A stretch of DNA of 64,000 nt. It comes from Rotaria socialis (taxonomy: Eukaryota > Rotifera > Eurotatoria > Philodinida > Philodinidae). How positions within the stretch are numbered: position 1 is the first letter of the stretch; every line of letters starts with the position of its first letter. Location of the stretch: NCBI GenBank assembly GCA_905331475.1, contig CAJNYU010001345.1:1-64000 (forward strand), in the 5' to 3' direction. The position numbers and the translations under genes are program-made. Positions 48,201-61,753 of the stretch are shown one piece after another. The notes beneath the pieces are model-generated. The model did not search any database. It was not told where the DNA came from and worked only from the letters and a program-made list of their open reading frames with translations.

Positions 48201-50723
48201 TGAGAGAAAATAAAATTTATTTTCCACACAGTAAAATATTTAGAAATATAAAATAAACGATCCTCAGAGATTACAAGTTCATAAACTAAAAGAAAATACT
48301 CGGCTAATAACGAATTACTTTCGATAGTAGATTTATGACAACGTCTTATTGACAGCTTGACATGGAATCGATTATTTAGCTATTAACACCTGGAACTGTC
48401 AGCTAGATGGCATTGAATGATTGATTCAATCGCATAGAATTTATATATATAATGCAACAATTCGGGCATTCATGTAATTCCAAGCACTTTATCTCTCGAA
48501 AGTATTTGTGCACGTTTTCAATATAATATTTTTCACGGGTTACAAAAACTTACTTCAATAAAATTTTGAAATGGTTCATATAATGAAATACTCTTGGTAA
48601 TATCATCTCTCATTTCTTTTGCATCTTCGAGATCTGATAAAAATCTCGTTGTTAATTCGTAGATATCGTCCAAACAACCGAAAATATTTTCGATAGTCTA
48701 AAGTCATTAAATTCAAAGCATTGAAGAAAAATTTTCCTGCAAACCTGTAGATCGACATCAAAAAATTGTCGAAGAGGATTACGAAAAAATTTAATTAATA
48801 ATTCTAAATCATCTTTGTATTGCGTTTCGGTGATAATAAAATGTCGTATTAATTCATTATAGGACATTGCTGCTATGGACGTATCTATATTATAAATTGA
48901 TGATGAACCGTTTGCAGTTGAATTTAAATCAGAGCGAAGAATGTCAAGGAAAATCTTTTCAAACAATCGATAAAAAAAAGAGTTTTTTTGTTAAGTATTA
49001 ATCAACTATTAATCTCTACCGTATCAGCATTCATTACTAAATCAATATCGTTAGCTACAATTTCATTTTTTCCCAAACGATTAACATAATCATGAGCAAG
49101 CTTTAAAAAGAAATATATAAATATAAATATAAGCGGAAAAAGCTGAAAAATAATTTCATAACAAACTTTAAGTAAATCTTTTGTGCAATGCTCAAGTGTT
49201 GTTGCTACATAACTAATATCCATTTCATTCTGTATTCCAAATTCCTATGAAGAAAACAAAAGCAAGATGGCTATTTTTTTAAATACAAATAGGGTGATTT
49301 CAATTCACACTTTGTGAATTAATGTTTGAAGTTGATCAATGGAGAAAATTCGTTTTCGACTACTGCGATTCAATGCATATTGTGCTTCCGGATAATTGAT
49401 ATACAACCTAAAAAAAAGAAAGCCAGAAGGTTTCCCTTGTTTCTAGTCAGCGATAATTATTTTTCAAGCAAAATAGACCAAAATAACAGACAACGAGAAG
49501 AGGAGATATCGACAACTGATGTCTATAGTCTTGGAAGAGAAGGAAAAAAATAAGAATGATACCGAGGAAAAAAATATTACATTGATATGCCGTTGCTTTC
49601 TTTCGTTTTTATATTGTGACCTTTTATTAAAAGCAAGATTTGTACCAAAAAATAGAATGTAAGCCATTAGTTTTTGTTTTCTTTGGAATAAAATGCAGAT
49701 AACGCAAATTCATGCTTGTGATTATTATTAGCAAGGAGCAATCTATTCAAGTTGCAAGTGTTCGTGGTAGGATTAAGCGTGTTTTTTCGTCTCTTTTTGC
49801 TTTAGCCAAAAGAAAAATTTCTAGTCAAGAAAATTAAAAGTTGAAGTACAAAATGATAAGATTAAATACGGAACATGTATATTGTGGGTGCATATATAGA
49901 GCTGGAAATTTTTGAGAGCAATACGATATTTATCATATATAATGGTTTATTTGATTGATCCTTTCAGACATTGTACGATGAGGAAGAAAAAAAGATAAAT
50001 TAATATAAACACTCATCAATTTTGACAACGTAATGAAAGATGTTTTTATTTGATGAATCTTGAAAAAGCAAAATTGCATTTGTTGATTTGTTAAATTCAA
50101 ACATCTATTGCAATAGTCTTGTTAATTCTTAGTTTTGCAAAAACGTATTTCGTATATTAACAGCTCTGTGATAGCAATTAGTCGCATTTTTCTCTCTCTC
50201 TCTCTCTTATCAGGATAAACCATTGGGTAAAGTACAACATTCCAAAGAGACATGCCATAATTTACGATCGAATAATATAAACTATTAGACACAACATTAC
50301 GGACTCGCAATATTATCGGGCAACAAACTCAAGAGAATTTATTATTAGGCTGAGTAACTTCATATTCCAGAATATTTAGTCGTCTTGTATTGACACCGCT
50401 CAATACTTTTCCCGAGAACTTTTACTCTACGTTCGATTTATTGTTCTATATCCTATTTCAAGCTCATTCATCCTACCATTGTTCAAGTTCGACTCGATGT
50501 GGAAATTGTCGAAGAAGAAAACGAAGAATTTTATATAGAAATTCTTGAATACGTTGACAAGCATCATCACGTAATTCCATCAATGGATATTCTCGATAGA
50601 ATAACTATAAAAATTAAAATTAAAATTTTTTTCATTTATTTATAATCTTAATCCTCAAATTCTTACAGTTGATATTCCAGGTCGTAATAATTTTTCCCAT
50701 TGTGCTGATAGATTACTACTCAT
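42259..50723 (-). CDS. SOS: Son of sevenless, Ras guanine-nucleotide exchange factor
   Basis: Twenty-two exons: 50723-50667, 50604-50477, 49407-49311, 49244-49167, 49100-49020, 48954-48745, 48697-48554, 48199-48089, 48029-47931, 47873-47773, 47717-47422, 47368-47254, 46310-46227, 46177-45866, 45809-45647, 45585-45493, 45130-44996, 44924-44742, 44681-44558, 44500-44211, 44153-44003, 42413-42259. Total 3207 bases, 1068 residues, all phases consistent. Domain order is that of SOS: histone fold (about 20-150), DH (AMSYNELIRHFIITETQYKD, about 165-345), PH (about 360-510), REM (IIRGATIEKLIEHL, about 545-640), CDC25 RasGEF (about 740-990; VNFSKRRK-like INFRKFQQIGEHLCEIQQYQ, RLNPMKGF), then a short tail ending PPSIPPRAPRT. 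That end fits an SH3-binding PxxPxR site for Grb2. The tail of about 70-80 residues is much shorter than in flies or vertebrates. Confidence 0.93.
42414..44002. other. Last intron of SOS, 1.6 kb
   Basis: By far the longest intron of the gene. The exons on either side join in frame without anything between them, but extra proline-rich exons cannot be excluded. It carries the MITE at 43076-43249. Confidence 0.6.
43076..43249. mobile_element. MITE of Tc1/mariner type in a SOS intron
   Basis: A 174-base element whose ends are inverted repeats of about 35 bases. The left end begins AGGGTGGCACTTCAACTT, and the right end on the other strand begins GGAGTGGCACCTTAACTT. Both continue into TTTTAAA..TTAAAG. 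A TA dinucleotide flanks each side (43074-43075 and 43250-43251), the target duplication of Tc1/mariner elements. There is no open frame. Confidence 0.7.
45299..45361. repeat. Interleaved GC-rich inverted repeats in a SOS intron
   Basis: CCTTCGCGG (45299) pairs with CCGCGAAGG (45339). GGTCACGA (45307) pairs with TCGTGACC (45354). The two pairings cross rather than nest, as in a pseudoknot. The stretch is clearly richer in GC than the AT-rich intron around it (45131-45492). Confidence 0.6.
46311..47253. other. SOS intron 12, 943 bases
   Basis: A long intron between the PH and REM domain exons. No exon fits the phases. It contains a C run of ten or more bases near 47160. Confidence 0.55.
49408..50476. 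other. SOS intron 2, 1069 bases
   Basis: A long intron inside the histone-fold region. It contains a TC microsatellite at about 50190-50208 and no supported exon. Confidence 0.55.
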
Positions 50724-50915
50724 TTGAAATAGACAAAAAAAATTAAAGACAAGAGATAAATCTAGAACAGTTAATAAATAACACATCATATTCATCGAAT
50801 TGAAATGAAAGAAAAAAAATTACATGATAAAGAAAATCAACTGATGACAACAAAAAATAGATTGAAAAGACGATCAAATGTCGTAAAGAATTAGAAAAAA
50901 AATAGTGAGTTTATC

Positions 50916-52118
50916 TCATTTAGAGAAAAATTTCCAATAGATTACACCACCTAAAATGCCGAGTTCGACAAGAACGACTGTGATTAGAAGCACTTTGTTC
51001 ATTATAACTCTAAAATAGAATCAATAATTTATCAGATGAAATATTGTTTCTTTTTGTAGCAAAGCTCGGACTCAAAAGAAAAGCTGATAAAAATTGAAAT
51101 AGGTCGAACTTATCGGAAGAATTTTTGGTTTCTATTCTATGATTAACACACAAACAGGCAAAAACGCGCTTTTTTTTCAATGAGCTTCAATGCTTTTGTC
51201 TGCTTGGGCATCATCGAAAATGACTCGCAGCCTTATTGAGAGTACGATCAGCACTCATTCATAAGTCAAAATATATTTAAAAATATACATTACCTGTGAT
51301 ACATCAATCGAAGCGTTTTACTACCGGCTTTTAAATGCTCACCGCCTTCATTCAACTAAAGAAATTCATCAACATTATTTTTCTTTAAATTCATATTTCT
51401 CAATCAATTCTGTACTTTATCTTGCGTGCGTAAAAGTGATTCACGTTGTGTGATTAAGTCGGACATGATTTCGTTTCCTAACTGTTCAGTTTCGTGAGCA
51501 GTTTGACGTGATATGTGCAAAGATTCACCGGTACGAACTAATGAAGAATGACCACGCAAAAGTAGATCACGTTGTTGTTGTCCAAGTCTCTAAAGATTAA
51601 TTAAACATCGATAATAAAAAATAGAGAATCGAGTTTTTCAATATAATTCAATTTACATCAGCTTCTACATCAAATCCTGAATTCCATGCGCCATGTACTG
51701 GAACTTTACTAGCATTTTCCTAGAATAATTTTATATTTCAGTTACAAAAGATTTAATAAATCATTCGAACATACTAAACGTTGACGTATGGCGTCAATAC
51801 GTTGTTTATATTCACGTCCATAAGATGGATCAAGACGTTCCAGATCACGAGCCTAAATAATTAAACCAAAATTTTCTAAGTATTCTATCTCATAGATCAA
51901 ATTAGAATCCTACTAATTTAGTAGCGTCACTGATTGATTTTTCCACTCGATATTTAGTGCTTAAATTGCGTGCTGTAAACAAAACAAAACAAAAAGAAAA
52001 CAGAATTGCAATATTTTCGTTTTTTAGTCAACGTACTTGATTCAATTATTTGAACATCTTGCGTAATTTCATCGACGAGTGATGCTAATCGTTGTCTTAA
52101 ACTATTAGCGTCAGCCAT
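50916..52118 (-). CDS. VTI1B: Vti1-type Qb-SNARE
   Basis: Seven short exons: 52118-52037, 51972-51914, 51852-51775, 51719-51657, 51589-51416, 51355-51294, 51009-50916. They encode 203 residues and none is visible as a long open frame. An N-terminal helical region (about 1-95) is followed by a SNARE helix (RLGQQQRDLLLRGHSSLVRT through LITQRESLLRTQDKLNEG, about 96-170) with the central Gln expected for a Q-SNARE. A C-terminal anchor follows (NKVLLITVVLVELGILGG, about 178-200). The anchor and the last-exon boundary resemble VTI1B more than VTI1A. It mediates fusion of late endosomal and trans-Golgi membranes with syntaxin partners. The ATG is preceded by an acceptor-like AG at 52133-52132. Only 192 bases separate its stop from the SOS start. 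Confidence 0.88.
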
Positions 52119-52619
52119 TTGACTACAAAATCTGCAATAAGGAAAAACAATCGTTTTCTGCGCTTGTTTTATTTATCTTTGTTGCTTTTTCTTTTCATAC
52201 TCTATTTATTTATTCTATTACTCACTTTAACTAAAAAGAACAATAAGCCGCGATACGTTAAATGGAATTATTCGAGGGAAAGAAATACGATTAACATTTG
52301 TTTTTCTCTTGTTGATTTATTTTCTTGCTTTTAAATCTGTTCACAACGAGTGTTTTCGTTTTTATCCTTTTTACAATATACGAATCATATGAAGAGAACC
52401 CAATAAATCAAAAAGAAAGATAATTGCAGATGGCATAAATTAAAATAAAGAAGAAATAAAATGTTCACACTAAAAAACAAACTTCCATAACTGTTTCTAT
52501 CCCGATTTCTCCTTGTATGGCTGGAAATCATTTCTTATATTCATCCAAATAAAACGATTATATGTTTGCATGTTTGTGTTGTTAAATGTAGTACAAGCAA
52601 GAGAAGAAAAAAGCCGCAA

Positions 52620-52668
52620 AAACAACAACAACAACAATAATAATAATAATAATAATAATGATAATAAT
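52620..52668. repeat. AAC/AAT trinucleotide microsatellite
   Basis: About five AAC units are followed by eight or more AAT units, degenerating at the 3' side. It lies between VTI1B and SERP1. Confidence 0.9.
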
Positions 52669-52821
52669 CAAAAAAAAAAGATAATGCAGTACTGCTCTTA
52701 TCATTTAATGAACAGTTTTCATACTATCATTCTTCGGGAAAAGAAAAAGATTTAAAAAACAATAGAACATTTTCAGAGAACGGAAAAAACGATAGAGTGA
52801 TGATCATAAGAATGTTCACAT

Positions 52822-53391
<570 letters not shown>

Positions 53392-53888
53392 ATGTCTGCA
53401 AAATCAATACCTTCCGAATGGGACTTAACATCAGATGAAATAAAATTAATACAAAAACGTGCACAGCTACGTGCTACAACGAAAGCAGAATTTCTAAAAC
53501 GCTACAGAAATCCATTCTATCAAAGTGTACCAGGACATTTTGTAAGAGACGAATATTTTTCTGTATACTTTCCAATGAGCTGTTTCTTATTTTCTTGCAC
53601 AGGTTGATCCACAAAATATTCGTCTCTATGCATATCAACAAAATAGTTATCGTTATTTATATTCATCACCAAGAATACTTCTTGCACCGGCACTTTTTCT
53701 TCTAGTTGGCGGATTTTTACAATATTTTACACAAAAAAAACGTGTAAGTTAAAAACATAACAATCAAATATTTCGTTTTGATTGATTTCGACTTTTGGTC
53801 TTTTTTATCTTAGATTCAATATAACAACGATTGTAACGCAGGAAAAATTCCATATGCCAATCGACCAGACTTTAATTCATATCTTTGA
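53392..53888 (+). CDS. NDUFB4: Complex I subunit NDUFB4-like
   Basis: Three exons, 53392-53541, 53603-53743 and 53814-53888, all phase 0, encode 121 residues (human 129). The block IKLIQKRAQLRATTKAEFLKRYRNP matches the NDUFB4 pattern of an ERLAxRAQLKxEYLxxYxDP helix. It is followed by an RLYAYQQ segment and one membrane helix (APALFLLVGGFLQYF), with a polar tail on the other side. NDUFB4 is an accessory subunit of mitochondrial NADH dehydrogenase, in the distal part of the membrane arm. Similarity is modest, so the call rests on length, helix position and the RAQL block. Confidence 0.7.
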
Positions 53889-55383
53889 ATGAACAACTTC
53901 ATATCCTTGAACTTTTTCTCTCGTTTTTTTCTAATGTAGATTTGAATATCCCTGGTTTTTTGTATTTGAATACAACTACATAAAAGTTCAGTATAAGGTT
54001 TTCCTCTGTGATGAATAACTCCATTTTGACAACACAAACTTTAATCTCTATCCATTGCTTTTATGATATCATCCTACGAATATATTACGACTGAAAATCG
54101 TCTTGTTTGCTAACTATTGCTCTTGAAAAACAATTGCTATTTGTGCTATCCTTGCTGGAATAAAATGTGAAAATTCAAGCAAATTCTATTGCTGCTCATT
54201 GTTTTATTCGATAGAAGAAATTCAAGATATATGATAGTACGAGTTGTAAACAAAATATTTTGAGGTTATCTTAATTATTTCTATTTTTGGACAACACGAG
54301 ATGAAAGAATCGATTATTGACTGTTCTAGCCCATAGATTTTAATTCGATTGAATATCATTCTTTTTCTCTTAATTTAAAAAAATAGATGAAATATTTCAT
54401 ATGTCTGTCGGTCGAAGAAAAAAACATCTCATGATCGTTATCTATATAAGCCTTTTGAAGTTGTGTTTGTCAATTTTGTAAAATGATTGAAAGATTTTCT
54501 CGCGCCAATGCATTCAATCGAAACGACATTAACAATATTTTCTGATAACTAACTCAATTCTTTTGTAGAAGGGTTGCTACACCGCTATTTGAATGATGCC
54601 AAAAGGATCTTGGGTCGATCTTCCATTGGCTCATTACACTAATAACGAGCATAGTCTGTATACTAACATAAATTGAATATTTGGGCAGAGATCTTGCGAA
54701 AAACACCAAATAATGGAAGCATATGAGAAAGTAAAATATAGGAGAAATTTTCCTTGGAAAAGGTTAAACATTTTTGGAGTGATTTACATCTGGCGCTTTC
54801 ACGGCTCCTGTACTTATGATAAACATGTATACTTCAGCAAGTCATGATCTATACAAGAGTTAACGATATCCTTATATTTTGTTTTATTCAAATAATTACA
54901 TTTGAGCGACACTATCGCGCGTTCAGTCCTGTACACGGCTGAAACGAACAACGATTAGATTGGTGCATAGAAGGAAGATAAAATCGTTTCAATAATAACA
55001 AGGAAAAAAAAATGATGATATAAGTGTATTTAAAATTTTTCTCCAATCATATTGTTTATTTCAATATGAATTCGTCTAGTCTGTTTGAGACTCAAACCGT
55101 CGACATTGCACAATGAGAAGAAGAAGAAACATAATATTGACAATGTTCGACGTTTCTTACGGTCGGAAGATATCTATATATTTAAATTAACGGCTAGATT
55201 CTAATTGACTTTAAGGCAGAACTATATATTCTCTTAAAAGATGTACACTAATTCTGTAAAGTAAGATAATTCTTGTTGACAACGAAAAAAAATCTTTCAT
55301 TGAATTAATTAAATATATTCAACTCATAATTCTACTTTCAGATTGTATAAGCACTTGTGAATACGAACTTATTAATACTTTTA
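53889..55383. other. Intergenic region
   Basis: AT-rich, with no supported gene and no clear repeat. Confidence 0.5.
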
Positions 55384-56236
55384 ATGAGTTTAAATAATAA
55401 TCATGATGATTCAAATGATGACTTAATGATTTTCACGATGGGTAAAAAATTTTGATTTGATTTGATTTGATTTGAGAAAAAGACGGAACTTTGTTTTTAG
55501 ATCCATTAAACCCTAATGATGATGATATAGATGATGGTCGAACACAATTAAAATCTGATCTGTCAACAAGTGATTATCATTCGTATGTCACAACAACGGA
55601 AACATCAATTACGGTTGATCCATCACCATTTGAATTCGTCAGTACAAATAAAAAAATGTTCGATATAACAGATTTACTTGGTTCATCACCATTTGATGAT
55701 AAAGAAGAGATTTGTAAATGGTTTGACAAACTTCAACCGATATCGACAAGTTCACCAAGTTTAAATCTCGTTGAATATTTACGTGGACAAACATTAACAC
55801 ACGATCAAGATATACAATGGCAAATTGAACAAAATCATTTAAAATATGGTAAAAAAGAAACGTGAATTTTCTTGTGGAAAAATAAAAATTTACTTTTTGT
55901 TTAGATTCAAAACAATTATCACCAAGTGATTATTTAACTCGTCAATCCCTTTACAATCGTCCAGTAGCTTTTGAAAAAGATTCGCGTTCATGGGCGCGCA
56001 GCTTATTAAATAATTTTAAAAAGACAAACAATAAAGCTTCAATTAATTATTCTTATATTAAAAATTCTCCATCATTCGATCATCATATGCAATTTATTGA
56101 ACACTTAAATGAATGTAATGATTATCCAACATATTTGGAATATATAAATGAAAATCGCTCACAACTATTCTATACGCTTACAGATTCACTTGATATTATT
56201 GATGGTCTTCTTGGAACTGTTGTTTCATCGTTTTGA
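55384..56236 (+). CDS. Orphan three-exon gene
   Basis: Exons 55384-55441, 55501-55848 and 55905-56236 (phases 1 and 1) join into an open frame of 245 residues. The N-terminus is Asn/Asp-rich (MSLNNNHDDSNDDL), then DPLNPNDDDIDDG. The central part has an SPFDDKEEICKWFDKLQP segment, followed by SLNLVEYLRGQTL. The last exon has RSWARSLLNNFKKTNNK and a C-terminal helix LTDSLDIIDGLLGTVVSS. There is no signal peptide or membrane segment. Intron 1 contains five TTGAT units. I do not recognise the family. Confidence 0.65.
55450..55475. repeat. TTGAT pentanucleotide microsatellite
   Basis: Five units of TTGAT lie within the first intron of the orphan gene, just upstream of the acceptor. Confidence 0.85.
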
Positions 56237-58523
56237 ATAGATATCAATCTATATAAATATATATTTTTTCTTCTTCCATTGTATCTTTGTTTGTTTTATC
56301 AACGCGTCCAAATGCCGTTGTTCTTTCGTATTCATAGGTATGACAAATTAAAGAAATAAATAAATAAAAGCTACTTATCAGTGATTGAAAAGCTATTTTT
56401 AAAATAAAATATCTATGTTTTCTATTGATTCATACGGCGAAAGACTACGTTAGATTCACGTGTTATCGGTTCCATTGTGCAAGTGTCTATATTTTCGAAA
56501 TCATCTTCAGCAATTTAGATTACATAACATTTCCTACAACAAATCTTTTATGAAGGCCGTATTTTTATGGAGAAACTTGGCTTTTAGAGAGATTTGAAAG
56601 CTTCAGTCGAATAGAAAAGTTTCAGTTCATTATCATTCAAGGCTATTAATTTATGAGAATGCGAAGGTCGAAAGAGAGTAAACAGGTCACACAAGTACTG
56701 ATCGTCGAATAAAGTAGCTTGTCAAACTTGTTTATTCTACAATCAATTTTTTTAATGCTTAAAAAGCTTCTTAAAAAAAAGGAGAGAAAACAAAACGGAC
56801 AAGTAGCTTTATCAATTACCATTTTTGATAGTCAGAATTTTTGTCGATACCTATTAGAAACATTCAACGACGTTTCTGTACGTTGTAATAAAATATTACG
56901 TTACTCCGTAAGACAAACAACAGAATCATCTCAATAGTTTAAGAAAAATATGAAAGGTTCAATTTATAGGGTAATTTAATACAAAATAATCAATCGAAGA
57001 GCAAAATGTTTTTTTTTATTGACTTTGCATTATTCAATACGACATACCTTCAAGTATTCGTCTCATTTTTTTTCTCCTTTTTTATAATATTAAATATCTC
57101 GTTTTTCGATGGCGATAAGTGAAATCATCAATTTGTAATGTAAACAAAAAAAACCTTGTTCATTGGTGGTGTCAAGTAACTCTATTTAATAGACAGTGAG
57201 CTTCACTTGAATTCACTCTACACTCGTTATTTCTTACGTAAGCTACAGTACAAACGTTACTACACTAAGTGATATATTACTCGTTAATAATGCGTAAACT
57301 TCAATGAGCTGAAAATGCGGCGGAAACTAAAGTGGCCTGTTTTTCTCACTGGAAGGTATAGAGTAAATTGAGTTTTACTTTCTACTTTTTTAAAATATGT
57401 ATGAATTCAATTTCTGTCAGAGCATTAAGAAGTTAATTTGTTTCTATTTAATAGCGGAATCAGTATTTGTTTTTAGTAGCTAAGGTGAGATACGTATTTG
57501 ATTCTGAGTTTATAAAACAAGCTAAGTTTTTTTTTTTCTTTCTAATAAATGCTTGGTTCACTGAATTTACCGTTTGTACTCCGTCCATTAAATAGTATAA
57601 AAGCAAGGAAAACATATTAGTTACTATAGTTGACACTGTTTTACATGGATTTCCTTTCAAGATCGTATAGCACTGCATCTCCTAGTTACGGCAGTGTGCA
57701 AAACTAATATTTACCATATGTTTCTCTTTCGTTTTTATGAGTTATATTGTTAATTTACTTGGTGATACTGGTTAATTAATGTTTGCTATATAGAATGACG
57801 ATGTTAATAATGGTGAAGCATTATTTTATTTATTCAATGTAGAATAAATATTTCAAGAGAAAGAAGAAAAAAGTGATTTCATTTTCTACAATTTAGAATA
57901 TTTTTATTGATTGAATAAGATAATCTTAATGACCAACCCGAAGGTTTAGTCGATAATATTGAGTTAAACCTTTTGTTTTCTTTTTTTTTCTATTTATTCT
58001 TCTTGAGAAAATATTGTTGACAAACGCAAGTAGTTTGAATCATAAATTTGCATGTGATAAGAAAGAAGAAAAACTACCTAACAGAAGAAAAACAATTCGA
58101 TGTATTTGTTTTCTTTTAAATCCTGTCATCGATATTCAATTCTCTATGACATAAAGTGAGACACACAAAGAGAGAGAGAGAGAGACGATAACAATAGAAA
58201 TGGTGATGATGGTTTTTATTCTTTCACCGACAGACTGGCTGATTGATGGCTTATTCTTGTTCGTGCAGGTAAAATGAACAAACACACACACACACACACA
58301 CACATATAGACGACAACGTTACCTTGGTTTCTTTGCTGTGTTCTGCTTACATCTATTGCGCTATGATTCCTTTTGCATAGCAGCAATTATTCGTTTTGCT
58401 TCAATATGTGACATAAAATTCCTTTCTTTTTTTTTTGTTTCTCTCTGGCTTTTTTTATTATTGTAGATAGATAAATCTTCCAACATTGAGAATAGAAATA
58501 AAGGGAAAACTTCACAACCAATA
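56237..58523. other. Intergenic region upstream of lebercilin
   Basis: No gene is supported. AATAAA runs near 56357 may end the orphan gene. A GA repeat (about 58169-58185) and an AC repeat (about 58281-58304) lie in the last 360 bases before the lebercilin ATG. Confidence 0.5.
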
Positions 58524-61500
58524 ATGTCTTCGCGTAAAAGCTCAGTCGACAGTATGGGCGAGTTTTTCGGCGCATCAAAAACTGATAATAATAATATTGA
58601 GAAGAAACCTGAGGAAGATGACATATCACCATCAGCAGCCATCACAACTCTTATCAAAACTCAGCCTGTTATCCACCATCCACAAACAGCTTCAGATACA
58701 TGTAAGATTTTTTTTTGATTTTTTTGACTTTTGTAATTTTTATATTAAATTGATTTTAATAAGCGAACAAAAATAGTCAACATACCCCATCGAAAACTAA
58801 CCTTAGTAAGACACCAGCATCGCTATCACCGAAAGCAAAACCTATTGATACACCTCAATCAAAACTTTACGAATCAGGTTCTATACAATTTTGTCTTTTT
58901 TTACATTAATTTTAGTTATCTTTACTCATAGATTTCGATGATGACAAACGCCAAACAAATACTGAGAGAAGTCTAGAGAATAAAAAAAAATTTAGTTCAG
59001 GACGACTACTACCACCGCCTAAACAGCATTCATATGAAAGCCCTCGTCGTGCTACGGATTCAAAATTAATAGCTTCATATACAACTACTAATCATATCAA
59101 TAAAAATCCTAATAATTATATGCGACGCAAAGAAAGATTTCTACCGAATATTCGTCCGCCAAAACATCGTAAAGGCATACTGAAGCGTCCTACAAAAGAT
59201 CATAGAAGTGAATTTGAGAAACGGATAACATCGGCAAAAAGACATCAAATGAATCAACTAAATTCTTGTATAGCCGAAGTACGGCGACAATTGGAAGAAG
59301 AGCGCGTCGAAAATCGAACATTACGTTTAATAAAACATCGTGAAGAAAAAGAATTAACAAAATTTGCCGGTCAAGAAGAAGATTTGCTTCTTGTTTTGCG
59401 AAATTTTTCAAATGAAATTGAGCAAGTCAAAGAACAAATAACTCATGAACGAGAAGCTAATGTAAAACTTGAGAAACAAATGGCACATCGTGATCGTATT
59501 TTAAACGATCAAAAACGACGAATGAGAGCTTATATAAAATTAATAGACGAACAAGATCTTGACGATGCCGAAGAATTACGTGAACGATTAAAAAAAACAA
59601 ATAAAAAATTAAAACAAAATCAAGAACAACTTTCTAATCAAGTAAAAAGCTGAGATTATTTTCTTTCATCGATTTTACGTTTTCGATATTCATAGGAAAA
59701 GCAAATTGAAAATCTAGAGAAAAACTATCGTCATGAAATTCATCGAGAATTATTAAAACGACGTGATCTTAAACGTGAAATTGACGATCAGTCCAATAAG
59801 TATACAAATCTATTTCTTAAATTCGAAGACAAAGCACGGCAAGTTGATACAATGCATATCTACATTCAACGGGGTGGTCGTCGGCCATCGCATTCATCAA
59901 CGAACCTATTGAAATCTCTTTCCTTACAATCGCTCGAAGATGAATCACCACGTTTTAGAGAAAAAATTCTCGAATATGATAAAAAACGTCGAGAAGAAGA
60001 AAAACTCAAACTCAAGTCTAAACCACTACCATTACCTAATCACAATAATAATTCCCCGCCAAAACGCGAACGAAAAAAATACGTACCTAACGTCGAACAA
60101 AAGCTACCAATCAAAAAACCTACAGCGGTGGTGCTATCACATGTAAAACACGATGAAAAACCATCGACAATTGAAAATGGTAGTATTTTCTCTAAATATT
60201 TATCAAAACGACTTACAAGATTCAAGTTCTAGAACAAAATCTAACTCCTACATTCACTCACTTGAGAATATCTTATATGAGACAGACATTGATCATAAAC
60301 TAATATTTACTTTTCTGAGTTTCTCATCTAGATCAGTACTAATTTGAACCCGTTCCTTTTTCCGAACCTTTAAGATCGAAATCTTACTCTGTGAATGATT
60401 TGATGTTGATAGCATCACTATTAACCAAAGGTATACTAATATAATTGATAGTAACTCACCATTCAGTGTGATTGTAGTCTTAATTAATATAATATATCAC
60501 ATCTATGTTTTGACTTTCTACACCTTGTGCAAGATCTGTTTCACAATCGTTGCTTGTTTATCACTGATTAATTTTTTATCTTTTGTTGTGTTAAAATAAT
60601 AAAAAATTATCACAATAAAAATTCTAATCAACTGTCTAATATTAATTTTGAAAGTTATTTGTTGAATCGGTGTTGGAAGAAAAAATATTCTTTTAATTCT
60701 TTCAGTTATTGAATATGAAAATACAAAATTTCATTTTAGAACCTTTGCCAGCCAATGGAAAACCTCCGGTTCGTCGTTTATCAACACCAAAGAGTACTGA
60801 TGAAGATAGAAGTGACTTAGACCAAGAAACTGTTAGCGATTTCATACATCTAAAACCTCCATCAGCACCATCAAAAACTATTCAACGACGTGAACAGCAT
60901 CTATCTCAGGCGCCAATTCATAAACGTTCACTTACTCCTACTTCACCACCATTTGACCCGAAATTTGCTACATTGGGAACGAATGGAACTACAACAAGAC
61001 TAAATCCTTTCCGAAACATGGAACCATTAGCACCAATAAAACCTTCCGTAAAACATGAACTTGACGATAAATGGAATAGTACATTCGATGCAGACGATAA
61101 AGAAGATCAACGGTCAACGTTAACTTCTGATCAGTCAACAAAGAAAACGCCGCCATCTTCTCAACCTTCATCACTAATTATGTTTGATCCTGCGACATCA
61201 TCAACAAATGGTCATCAAAAGAAGCCACCTGCACGTGTAACAGCAACAACGAATATGTTCGATTTTGATCAAAGTGTCAATAATTTACACGACGGCGTAC
61301 CAATTTCTACGCCAACGAAAACGAAACGATCTGTTGATCCATTTGATTCTCTATTTGGTAACAAAACTAATAAACCAACCACTCATATGAATGGTCGTGA
61401 TGATACATTTACTACGGCAACAACTGATAAATCTGATCCGTTGGATTTTAATTTTGATAAAACAGCACCTGCAACCACAACAGTATCAACAGCAATAAAA

Positions 61501-61623
61501 ACAACATCGAAACAATATCCATTGAAAAACGATAAATTGCAACGACCAAAAATAATAACAACTGCACCGAAACCCATACCGAATAGGACTGTTGTTGAAG
61601 AAATCGAAGAATTTATTTTGTGA
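58524..61623 (+). CDS. LCA5: Lebercilin (ciliary protein)
   Basis: Exons 58524-58701, 58764-58877, 58932-59641, 59696-60179 and 60740-61623 encode 789 residues. If the fourth exon is not spliced it continues to a stop at 60232, giving a 512-residue form. The N-terminus is Ser/Pro-rich. The coiled-coil lebercilin domain starts at about residue 195 (KRITSAKRHQMNQLN) and runs to about 390, with RQLEEERVENRTLRLIKHRE, KFAGQEEDLLLVL and a KYTNLFLKFEDKARQVD block. The last exon is low-complexity (S, T, P, D) with short SLFG-like motifs and ends VVEEIEEFIL. Lebercilin sits at the ciliary axoneme and basal body and binds the intraflagellar transport machinery. The link to the last exon is by donor (GTAGTA) and phase only. 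Confidence 0.8.
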
Positions 61624-61747
61624 ACAAAGTTATTTTGTATTATATATTCTTTCGTTTGTATGGATATATACGTATATATAATAACAAGAACCAGTATAGT
61701 GTGCTATAAGCAAATTGTGATCAGTTTTATTTATTGAAATATTTTTA

Positions 61748-61753
61748 AATAAA
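61748..61753 (+). terminator. Polyadenylation signal of lebercilin long form
   Basis: AATAAA occurs 125 bases after the stop codon of the last exon. Confidence 0.4.

Noticed and set aside
52513..52755. Open frame with a poly-asparagine run
   Set aside because: It is created by translating the AAC/AAT microsatellite.
58316..58329. GTTACCTTGGTTTC upstream of lebercilin as an X-box
   Set aside because: The second half site fails at the two essential AAC positions, so it was not called.
58361..58657. Two minus-strand open frames over the start of lebercilin
   Set aside because: They overlap the first lebercilin exon in antisense, have no recognisable domain and differ in frame from each other.
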